From contig NC_079137.1 of the NCBI RefSeq assembly GCF_945859705.1, positions 67,540,277-67,604,276 on the forward strand: a stretch of DNA of 64,000 nt. Reading direction: 5' to 3'. Positions 28,501-40,500 of the stretch are shown here, in pieces. Origin of the DNA: Episyrphus balteatus (taxonomy: Eukaryota; Arthropoda; Insecta; Diptera; Syrphidae). How positions within the stretch are numbered: position 1 is the first letter of the stretch; each line of letters opens with the position of its first letter. The translations under genes and the position numbers were made by a program. Below the pieces are notes generated by a model, which had not been told where the DNA came from, did not search any database, and was given only the letters and a program-made list of their open reading frames with translations.

Positions 28501-31500
28501 TCTGATTATCGTAGAACCTTGAAATTTGGTAGAATGTCGATAGATAAATGTCGATAGATAAATGTGGATAGATAAATGTGGATAGATAAATGTGGATAGA
28601 TAAATGTCGATAGATAAATGTGGATCGATAAATGTGGATCGATAAATGTGGATCGATAAATGTGGATAGATAAATGTGGATCGATAACTGTGGATGGATA
28701 AATGTCGATAGATAAATGTCGATAGATAAATGTGGATCGATAACTGTGGATAGATAAATGTCGATAGATAAATGTGGATAGATAAATGTCGATAGATAAA
28801 TGTCGATAGATAAATGTCGATAGATAAATCACAACAAAAACATTACTGTTATAAAAAGAGCCAAGTTCTCCTATGTTGAAATTATGCTAGCACAAAAAGT
28901 ACTGAAATGTAAAAGTGTACCAAGTTCTAAAGCTTGGCTTTAAATTTGTATAAATAAAATTTTGGTTGTTCCCTTTGCAATTTTACTGTAAATTACCGAT
29001 TTTTAAAGCTATTTAAAAATTGCCAAGTAAACAATCAAAATTTTATTTATACAAATTTAAAGCAAAGCTTTAGAACTTGGTACACTTTTACATTTCAGTA
29101 CTTTTTGTGCTAGCATAATTTCAACATAGGAGAACTAGATAAAAGTCGATACATAAATGTGGATAGATAAATGTGGATAGATATATGTGGATCGATAAAT
29201 GTCGATAGATAAATGTCGATAGATAAATGTCGATAGATAAATGTCGATAGATAAATGTGGATAGATAAATGTCGATAGATAAATGTCGATAGATAAATGT
29301 CGATAGATAAATGTGGATAGATAAATGTCGATAGATAAATGTGGATCGATAAATGTGGATCGATAAATGTGGATCGATAAATGTCGATAGATAAATGTGG
29401 ATAGATAAATGTCGATAGATAAATGTCGATAGATAAATCACAACAAAAACATTACTGTTATAAAAAGAGCCAAGTTCTCCTATGTTGAAATTATGCTAGC
29501 ACAAAAAGTACTGAAATGTAAAAGTGTACCAAGTTCTAAAGCTTGGCTTTAAATTTGTATAAATAAAATTTTGGTTGTTCCCTTTGCAATTTTACTGTAA
29601 ATTACCGATTTTTAAAGCTATTTAAAAATTGCCAAGTAAACAACCAAAATTTTATTTATACAAATTTAAAGCAAAGCTTTAGAACTTGGTACACTTTTAC
29701 ATTTCAGTACTTTTTGTGCTAGCATAATTTCAACATAGGAGAACTTGGCTCTTTTTTTAACAGTAATGTTTTTGTTGTGATCTATTTTACTCCGACTACT
29801 CGACAACAGTTGGATAAATATTTTTACAAAAATTATTTTCATTTTTTGTCCTCGTTTTTTTTTATCCATTCAATAAACAATATACTTCCATTAATCACTT
29901 AGTCCATCAAACTGTATCATTTTTCAATAATTCCACTAATATAAATATATAGGCAGTTTGTTAACATTTTCGACATTTTTCGAAAATACAGTATTTTTTC
30001 AATATACAGAATTTTGATATATAGAATTTTGTAATACAGCATTATAACATACAGTATTTTGCTCGTACAGTACAGGATTTTTTTTGCAGTGTTTTGAAAT
30101 ACAGCATTTTAATCATACCATACAGAATTTTGAAATACAGTAATAGGTACGACCCGCTTAATTTTATCAAAATTAGCGGTTTTTGACAAAATTGCAAAAT
30201 CTCGAAAACACGTTGTATCGGAGATATGCATTAAAAAGAAGTATATATTGAAAAATCCATTTTTTTAATAAGTGTTTTTTCTACATTTTAGTAGCCACTC
30301 AATTTCATTTTAATCGTAAAAAAATTAGTAGATACTAAGTTTCAGAAAAAATAGGCTAAAAATAAATAAAAAAAATATTATTTTTTTAATTTTTAAATAA
30401 ACAACTTTACTACTTTAAGCAATTTTTACCAGAAGAGCAAGTATGTTTGACTCAGTCGTGCATTATGAAATGAAACAAAAAGCAATAATCTACTTTAATA
30501 AACCATTGGAAATATGTTTAGATTTCCTTAAACTTGCTTTTAATTTAATGTATGTACAAAAAATTGCAAAAAAAATTATAATTAAAGAATTTCAACCGGA
30601 TGTTAAATAATTCAGATCCAATTATTTTTCCAAGTCGGTGGATCGATAATTAAAAACAAAAATATTTTTGTTGTTCATTCAAAACTTTCAATTTAAAATA
30701 TTTTATATTTTTGTATTCGTATATTAAGAAACGAAAATTATGTTCTTAAATATAGACATTCTCAAAAATCACAAAAAAATTCCATTTTTTTTTGTAACAC
30801 TAACATTTTTTAAAGATGTGTTAAGTTTCGAAACTTGATTTCCGGAGGTATGTATTATCATTGAAACAAAGTCGTCATTATACAAATAATCCAATAAGTT
30901 TCAGTTTTTGTAACATATCATAATCATTCAATTTTTAAATGTTTAAACTTATATGGTCACTGTGGCGTATGTGTAATTTTTTTTTAATTTTTTTCTTTTG
31001 CTCGAAAAAATGAAACCAATTACTTTTTGGTAGCCATTTTTCAACAATATATTATATTTAAATTTATTTATTTTTGAAGCAGTCAACAGAAGAGTGGCAT
31101 TTATCATAATATTACATCCATAGTAGCTTAAAGTACTTCTGTCAAGCTTATTCAGTTTGGGACAAAAGTTAAATCACCTTGTTGTTTTTGAACATTTAAA
31201 ATTAAGAGACCGATTGCAAGTACTTGGTTTTTAGTAAAATGTTTTTGTTTTCAATATTAATTTTTGCTAAAATCATTAAATCTAAGCTTTTGATTTTTCG
31301 AGCCAGATTTTCTTCTTTTTATGACTGATTAAGATTATGATGTATCTGAATTGATCAGTGCCTTAATCTATAAACAGTTTGTCTACATTTAAGGCTATTC
31401 GTCGATTCCCAATGAAATATCGAACAATAAACTCAAATAAACATAAGTCCTTAAATGATAGAAAATGATTAAAGAAAAAATCCCCACGAACTTGATCTTT

Positions 31501-34500
31501 AAAAACACCTTCAAACTTTTACCTTTCTTTTGTTGAGAAAAGTTTTTTCTTCAAGTCTTTGATTTATATTCCCATCATCTCACCTGTTCTTGTTTCTTTA
31601 TCTAGCAAAAAGGAGAAATCTATACCACTAGCAAATTTACTTAGAATTCAAACAGATCCCTTTGACTTAGAGACATCGGGCCTCTAGGATGTATCCCATC
31701 AATTTGACCTACGTGCCAGCATAGTTAAATAAAATATCCGTTCTATTTTCTTTTTGTTTTGTTTGCTTTACGATGGTATTCGTTATCCACAGGTGACGGG
31801 TGTTCCGGAAGCAGATAAAGTGCTCTTCCAACTCCCAGGACATTGTGTGAGGATTCCTTTTTTTCTCTCAAAGAGGAGTGAAAGTTCACACTTTTCTTCT
31901 ATTTTCTTTTTTTGCTTCTTCTATGCAGTCGACAGACCATCAAACCCTCCGGTCATGAATGCAGAAACAAAGGAGGATGAAAAAAATTCTTCGAGTTAAT
32001 TAAAGTTATCCTTTAACTGAGCACAAAAAAACTTTGACATTACACTATTTTAAATGTTTTTCTCCATTTGATCCCAGAGGATAAAACTAAGGAGATTTTC
32101 AATTAAAACTGAAAAATTACTAAAAAAAAAAGAACAACGATGAAAAAGTATCCTTGTTTTAAATTTTATTGATCACCAATTTTTACCCAATTTAGTTAAT
32201 AAATCAAGTTCTTCAATATTTGCACGTCTTTCAATTTCTCTTATGAAAACTCCATGAACGCAACGAACCAATAAAAGTGTACCAACGGGCATCAAATGTT
32301 TACAGCAACTTCTAAAATCCAATTTATTTTTAACGAACAGAGTTTCACCAATCCAAAGGATTAAATGCACAAAAATAGTCACCGAATAAATTGCTAACCA
32401 AGTTGAGATTGCTGATGGAGTTACCTGAAAAAAAAACACAAAAAAAAAAAAACAACTAGAGAGAAACATTTTGGCTTTTTTTGAAAAATGGAATTTGAAT
32501 GTGTGTGTGTGTGTGTGTGTGTGTGCATAGGCTAATCCTTGATTAAGCTTTGAAAGGGTTTCGTTTTTTTTTTTGCATTTCAAATTCAATTAGGAAAAAT
32601 CAGTTTTTGCTGGATTTCCTTTTTTTAGTAGTTTTGTTTTTGGTACACATCAGCTTTTGTCGATAAATCCATTGTTGTTAAAATAAATAAAATAAAAAGT
32701 TTTGTTGATGTTTCAGAAAATGTTTCAAATTTATTTATCTTTTGTGCAAATAGCTAGTTCTTATTTGTTTTTTCAAAAAATGCAAATTCAGTGTTGTAAC
32801 CAAAATTGTTTAATTTGCATTTGATTTTGTGTTGATTAAAAACTATATCAATATTGAAACACGCAAACCGAATGCATTGACTTTTCAAATAAATCTATTA
32901 AAACAAACAGGAAACGGTTATAAAGGGAAAAAAATTGAATAATTGTTTCTGTGAACCAAATGATTTTCTGATGACCTTTTTTAAAACTCAAATGCTTCGA
33001 AATAGGTTTTTAAGTGCGCTGTTTTCGTCATGAATTTTATTTACTATTGAATTTTTTGGACATACAAATTAGTGTTGCCTCATTAGTTGCATCATTATTT
33101 TGTTGACACAAAATTTTGTTCAGCTTCATGCTTTGATGTTACATTTCTAAGAACTGTATATTTTTATATTTTCATGGTACATACGATATTTCTTGTTTTT
33201 GCTTCTCTCTGGCATAGTTCTGGCATCCAAGAATTTATAAATATTTCTTACTCCATTTCTATCAACTGTCATAGAGATTCTAATTGGTCTCTGTTAGGAT
33301 TTGTGTTAGAAGTTATAAGTCTGTTCAAAGAGCTGGACAATATTCTGAGAATTATTGACAGGAATCAATCAAGTGAAAGTTGATTTTTCGTTCAAAAAAG
33401 GATAAAAAGATTTTGTTCAAATTATAATTCTTAGAAGCTTCCATAAGTTTTCAGAAAAAATATCCAATTTTGTAGGTTAGTTTAAAAAAAAAAAGTTATT
33501 TTTTTGTTAATAATCAAAATCAACTGTCTATTACAGTCTCACATGGCAATAGTTTTTCATCAGAAAGCTGTCCAAAAATCGATTTTTCAAAAGAGTTAGT
33601 GGGAGCTGGTATTAACATGGATCATATGAATTGAATTGAAAGCAATAATAGGTATACCTACTTCCCGAACATTAGTTTCCTAAATATGATTCAGTAAAAA
33701 TATTTTGAGGTATTTCATGATAAAGCGTAATTGTAATTGTGATTAAAAACAAAAAGATAAAGCTAACAAAAAAATTATGCAATTTAAAAGCCAAGTATTT
33801 CTTCTTAAGAATAAACACATTTTTAAATTTTTACAATGCGCAAAAAGTATAAAAATAATTTATTGAAAACAATCATTTTCATCAAAAAAAGCAAAAAAAA
33901 CATAAATTTTTATCTTCTCACGTCATTAATTCCATTTTTTCCCTAGCAACCTATACATTTTATACCATCTGAAAGCTTATTGCCTTAGCTCAAAATATAT
34001 ATATGTATATCGATCAGGTCTATGAGACATCTAAAAAAAGAGCTAGAATTTTTTTAACTCGATCAAATTTCATTAAAAAAAGCAAAAAAACATTTATTTT
34101 AATGTTCTCACGCTATGGAATCAATTTTTTTGTTTGACAACCTATAAACAATTTTATACCATGTGAAAGCTTATCACCTTTCATATGACGTATCAATCTC
34201 ATTTCAAAAATGCCTACAAGAGAAGTTAGAATTTTTTAAAGTCAACCATGTCGAATTTCCAGACTGAGATTACGGTACTTCCCACACTGGTGGCTGTTCG
34301 GGGGGCAACAGATCTCCATTGGTGTTTTGATGTTTTTCGCAAGTTTCTTGATTTAACATTGTGTAGCTTATAGTTTGTCTACCGTTATGTGTGATATACC
34401 AAATGAAAGGTAATTGTATCAGGATGCTCATTAAATTTTAATAAAATTTCTATCTGCTCTTGGTCGAAAGTTATAACCTGTTAAATTCTAAAATTTTATT

Positions 34501-37500
34501 TTACCGTTATCTCAAAATTGTGTTTACAAAAATAATTGAAATCGCACACATTTAGTCGTAGTCATGGTCTATCATTACTTCATATATTTTATTCCTTTAT
34601 CTATTAAAGAAAAAAAGATAAAAATAAAAAACCATGAAAATCCGTTAAAAACGGTCAAAAAACGTGTGTTTTTAAAAAAACTTTTTTCTTCCGTTATTCA
34701 GTCAAAACTCACTAAACGTTTCCAATTTGCACATGTATGCATAAGGCCAAAACCTACATATCCTATAATTTGATTTTTTGAACGCTCCAAAAATAAACTA
34801 AAAATCAAAAACTACCCAAAAATTCATACATATTTTGAAACGCAGAGTGTTGGAAAAAAATTTGTATTAGCACCTAATTTTTTTTCCCTAATCTTTCACC
34901 TGGCACCTTTCCTACCAAAAATCATCATTTTGTCATAAAAAAAAAAAAATCAACTCTCTACAACTTCGCGTTTAGATTTTATCTAAAATTTCATCTTTAC
35001 GTTTTACCCCTGTTTACCCTATTAAATGACGGAATTTTTAAAAATCCTTCATTTGGATTAAGCTTTAGGTTATTATCTTTTAAATAAGCTAAAGAAGATT
35101 TTTGTATCTCTAATAGTTTATTTTTAATTTTTAATTGAAATTTTTCGCCGCACTGTGAAAGTGCGAGAGTGGAACGGGAGAAAATGGCGTCACTTTTTTG
35201 TGGTGGCTGCCATGGTTCATCGATTTATGTATAAGACGTTATCACGTCGAAAATCTTTTTTTTAACTTTTTTTTCATACTTATGAAAACATTTGTAAAGT
35301 AGATAAAAGTCGTAATTTAAAAAAAAAAAAATAATATTAATATTAACTGTAAATTTATTTTAACTAGTCACATCCACCAAGTCTTAAAGTTTATTTGTTA
35401 TTGGGTTAAGCTATGCTTATATTTTTTTATCTATCATACACTTAATACACTTTCTATCACCCTATTTTAATATGGGAACTAATTTCTTACCTCACTGACA
35501 TTACCAAAAACATTATTTATTAACATTTTTTGCGGCTTAGAAAAGGTATACAACAGCATCTAATTGATGAGCCCCACTGTTGTACCTGGGCGAAACGCAA
35601 TTGGAAAAAAGGTCACAAAAGTACTTTAAAATTGATATTAATTCATATAGTCCAATAAACATAATAAATAAGTTATGGCTTTCATTCATTATTTAGTATT
35701 CTTCTTATTATTATCTGTTAACGTTTCCACTGTCAGAATGAGTGTCATCACCAATGTCACCGTGACTGTCTTTGTGTTTTTTGTTTGAATTTTTTTGCTG
35801 TCAACCACACCACATAACTCTTTTGTAATAGACTCTGAAATCATTTTTCCATCAGAAAGTCCATGCGTTGCCTACTTACTTTGACGAATAATTTTAGCTT
35901 TTAGTTTTCGACCTTGAACGTCAATGGAAATTCAATCCAAAATCAAAAAAAAATTAATTTTTCAGTTTTCGGTAATTCAAGCTTAAACAATAAGTATAGG
36001 TTCTAAAAAAAAAAAATTGTAACATCCTAATAGCGCCTAAAATTGTATTTATAGGTAAGCTTAGCAGTTGCCGAGATTCAACTTTGTAAGAATTGTCGAG
36101 TTTGACTAAATTTTCTGTAGTAAAATTGATCCATCCAGTTAAGATTTTGTCTTACAAATGGTGAATTGATCAAATGTATGTACATAAATTAAATAATTTA
36201 AAAAAAAAATAATTTTCATTACTTTTTTTACTTTGTTCATTATACCTAATAAAAAAGTCGGATTTCTTAAGAAAATAAATTTTATCTCGGTTATTAATGG
36301 AATATTCTCAACAATGTTATACCATTTTGAAAAAAAAATTGAACACACCAACTTTTAAGGTAACTTGCCGAAACATCGTAGTGCATTTTTTTCACACTAC
36401 GGTTCATTGAATTAGAGTCATGTAAAACATTTTTGCACCTACCCTATCTCCACCTACCACCTACCCTATCTACCGTTTTCGTTTCGACGTTAACTTTTGG
36501 GAAACCCTGTATAAGATGTTTGCGTAGTGATCGAAAAAAATTTTACTTTAAATTACCTATGTAAATAATTTTTAAGAAATTAAATTCATCAAATACACCA
36601 GAAACGGATCCCTCATCTGAAGAGCCTACAAAACCGCTAGATACAAACTTTTAAGTAATATACAATTTTTTTTGCACAAACTTTTTTATCAATTTTCATG
36701 AGATATCCACTTTTTTTAACTTTCAATTTTTATTTTTTCGAACGGGTTTACTCCGTCATTTCACAATCCAAAATCTCGAAAGACAGAATATCGAAGTCAA
36801 AATCTGGAATTACAAAATCTCGAAAACCAAAATAGCAAATGTGTTCTATCTAGGATTATTGTAAAAATCTCGAAATACAAAATCTCTAAAAGCAATTAAA
36901 TTTTGAAATTTTAGCTTATGGTATTTAATAAGTAAAATAAATGTGAATCTCTTTTTTAGAGCTCAGACTTTAAGTTCAACTTATTCCATTCCGTTGGTAT
37001 AATATGATACAGTTTTTTATTAAAAGATGAACGCGCCTACGCTCTACTGTGACCTAGATCACGACTATGAAGGGCCCAAACCATAGAATCCGTCGCATCT
37101 GTTATGTGACCGGATTCAACTGACAGATCGATAAAACAAAATTTTCGAGATTTTATTTTACGGTTTTGAGATTATGTAAATCGAGATTTTTGTACGTTCG
37201 AGATTTTGACATTCTAGATTTTTCCATTCGTGATTTTTACTGTATTTTTGAAATTTTGTGCATTCGGGTTTTTTGATGTTCTAGAAAAAGACATGATTCC
37301 TTTTCGAACTTGTAATAGAGAAAACTATAGCCAAATATCTAAATATTTGACACTTATTCAAAATCGTAAATGAAATCAACTCACTGTGCTAATTCCAATA
37401 AAAAGTCCCATCCAAGCTTTAACCATCAATGCCGCTGAAATAAGTCTTGCATTTCTTTGTACCACTGGAGAAATCATTTGCAATTGTTCATCCTTATCAT

Positions 37501-40500
37501 CAGTTTTCATCAAATTCCATGATCCATAATAAACTGCTAGTAATTCTTTTCCACTATAATACTATTTCACAAAAAAAAATATTTTATCAAATTCAAAACA
37601 AAAACCCAACAACAACTTACAATTCCACCCAAACTTAAAATCAAACTCAACCAAAATATCAATGCAAACCACTCGGGACGACACAGCGACAAATTTTCAG
37701 GAAAATTTACTAATTGCTTAAGAGTTTGCCATCGTTTCCAAGGACAAAATTGCCAAATTGAATATCCATCGCAATTATTGTTATTATTTGCGAAACAATA
37801 TGAATTCGAATTGGCACCGCAAAATTTTTCTTCGAAATGTTCAATTTTGTACATTTTTATTTTGTCAGAATTAAAAAAAAAAAAACAACATTTAGAATGA
37901 AAACGACACTAAGTGCTCAGCAAGGATAATTCATTTGAAAAAATCCAACATCCAAACACAGTGAATTCATGAAAACATTATAAAAATACAGGAGCCATAA
38001 GCTAAGCACATGGGATTTGAATTATAGCCTTGAAGCCATCTCAGGTTTTTCAGTTGCAAAAAAAAAAAAAAAACCCAAAAGGGAACCACAATTCTTCGTT
38101 TTGCATAATTAACCCCGACAGGGATGGTTAACGATAAATGGATCCATCTAAAGCCAGGTTAACGGAGCAAAGTAGCGTCTGTCAAAAGCTCTCTTTGTCA
38201 AGGATAATTTGATTATTCAAAATGACAGCTTTTTCTCACCTTTTTTTTGAATTTTATATTTTTTTTTGTAGGTTTGGGTTCAACTCTGTCAATGTCAGTG
38301 CTTTGGCAAACAACGAAATTCACCTTGAAAATTAAAAAGCTAATGGGGATAAGAAAAAAAAATGTCACATTGGGAGATTGGGGATATTTAATTGCATATC
38401 CCTCAAGGACCTATGCAGAACAATTAGGTTATTCTTTTAAGCAGAAGAAGGTTCGAGCTTAAAAAAAGATTTCCAGAGAATTGAGAATAAAGAAAGTTCT
38501 TTCATTATTCTTTGTTGGTCTCGAGTGTTCCGAATGGGATGAGTTTTTTTTTTTTTGTTTTGTTATTTTCTTTTTTTCGTCCTTGGAGAAGGAAATTTTT
38601 ACAAGTTGGTCATGTAATATGGCCTCTAATCGTTGTTAAAAAGTTTCTTCTTCGTGTTCATTGTGTGTTTTTGTATAACTTGTTTAAGTGCCTATTTGTG
38701 AGATCTTTGATGGGCACGTTTTTTTTTTGGAAAATTATGAAGTTCTGCCTTAACTTATAACACATGTAAGCTTTCTGGCTTACCATCATCAAGCATCAGT
38801 TGTTGTTAATTATGAAAGTTTTTCAACTGAAGCAAGTGGTTTTTTGTTCTTGTGGAGATTAAAAGTCCTTAATTTTTGGTTGGGAAGATGCTTGAAATAA
38901 AATATGCCCACAAAAAAGAGTTACAAAATCATAAAATTTGTTGGTGTTTGCTTTAAGACACATTTTTGATAGGGATTTTGAGACCTTTTCTTTTATATGA
39001 CTGGATTTAATGGTGAAGAATATTATATTCAAGACATTGTTATTAGGAATCTCATTATCTTTATGAAGATGTAACATGTCTAAGTCCTTTTTCTAAATAT
39101 TAAAAAAAGATAAATGGCATCTGCTGATGCTTGCTACATGAAATGTTTAAAACATGAATTTTTATTTATTGTTAAGGTTGGGTGGATGATGGTTCATTCA
39201 TACATGTGTCATAAATTTTAAGCACTAGGGAGCTGTTTTGAATAAATTTTGAAGCTTTTCTTGAAATGTGTTCTCGTTTTTGTTTGATTTTATATTGCGA
39301 AATATTTTTAATCGTGGATGATTAATATTTACATTGGTATACAAAAAATTAAATCCATATTTTATTGAGATTTTAAAGACTTATGGGGTTTCAAAACTTT
39401 CTTCAATTTATGGAGTAAAGCAAAGATAAAAGAAGAAATATTTTTTTTGGTTTAAGGCTTAATTTATTCACTCACCATTAAATTTAAAATATCCATTAAA
39501 AATTTGAAAACTGTCAAATCGCGTAAAAATTTTAAAATTTGCGATTTTAAATTTAATGGAGTGTGAATAAATTTGGCCTAAGAGTTAAGAGAAATAACCA
39601 AGGGAATAGAAGTATAGAATTAAGTATTTTTAAAAAACGAGGATATAGTAGCATAGTATTATTTTGGTTAATCGATTTATAGGATTTGTAAAATTGGAAA
39701 ATTTTTCAAATAAAAAAGACTTTCAATTTTGAACTTGACCGCCGAGAAAAAAAAAAGTTATTTATCTGTTTTTTATTTTTTTTTCCTGATAGTAGAGTAA
39801 CTAAAGCAAATTATTAGGGAACCCGGCCGAACAGCTCTGATTTTGACGATTTTTTTTTCAAACGTAGATAAATAAAAATACTTTAAAGTCTATAGATTAA
39901 AAATTGCCGGTGTTGCCGTATTGTTTTTTTTAAATTAAAATTAATTTTTTTTTAACAAAACCATTTTTTTTTTCTTAAATTTCATAAAACAAATGATAGC
40001 AAAAGATTCTCCAGGTAATTTAAGGAAAATATATAAAAGGCAGTAAGGGACAATCTTCCATCGTTTGAGCGATAAATGCAATTTTCTAACATTCTGACCT
40101 CAAACACAAAAAGAAATATTTTGAAAACAACGGCAACACCTACAATATTTTAAAATACATTTTTAAAAAGCCAGACGCTCATTCTTATCTCTTAAATTTA
40201 AATCCACTAAATTTAATCAAGACTTTTTGAAAAAATGGTCCTCAAACCCAGAATTAAAAAAAAAAAAAAATGTTATTAGAAAAATTTAAAATGACTTTTT
40301 TCCAAACTTTTTCTAATAAAATATGAATTTATTAAAAAAAAATGTTTGGCCATAAATATTATCAGTTGAATTTCGAAGCAAAAAAGGTAAAATATATCAC
40401 ACTTTTGAAAAAAAAAAATGAAAAATTACTTCAATTTCAATGGTTTTTTTTTTATTAAAACTGAATTTTTGCATTGAAATAATTAATTTTCTCAAAGACT

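Larger units (their letters stand above)
28081..29781 (+). mobile_element. Composite element A: left module, 14-bp satellite, terminal hairpin (hairpin and satellite doubled)
   Basis: The left module, from TCAAGGGGTACGGTAGTGCC, matches 42644 onward over about 450 bp. It runs into a partial 147-bp unit, then a 14-bp array (28537-28829), a hairpin missing its last 36 bp (28828-29136), a second 14-bp array (29146-29438) and a full hairpin (29437-29781). Satellite plus hairpin repeat at a period of 609 bp. Non-coding. Confidence 0.65.
27767..30155. mobile_element. Palindromic element with reiterated CTGTATT arms, split by an insertion
   Basis: The left arm (27767-28003) has about ten spaced copies of a CTGTATTnnAAAATT-like motif. 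A hairpin core (CGTTTTGATAATGTAA at 27961-27976, complement at 27990-28005) starts the return arm, which breaks at about 28046. It resumes at about 29985-30155 with complementary motifs (AATACAGTATTTT). The DNA between appears to be inserted. Confidence 0.55.

Noticed and set aside
28506..29441. Minus-strand frames of 106-108 codons with a repeated IYRHLSIDIYLSTF-like pattern
   Set aside because: They are translations of the 14-bp satellite: three units make 14 residues, and the frame is open because the unit has no stop in that register.
38247..38462. 71-codon plus-strand frame near the nested gene start
   Set aside because: Its second half looks protein-like, but it has no upstream exon in phase, no known motif, and its start is T-rich.
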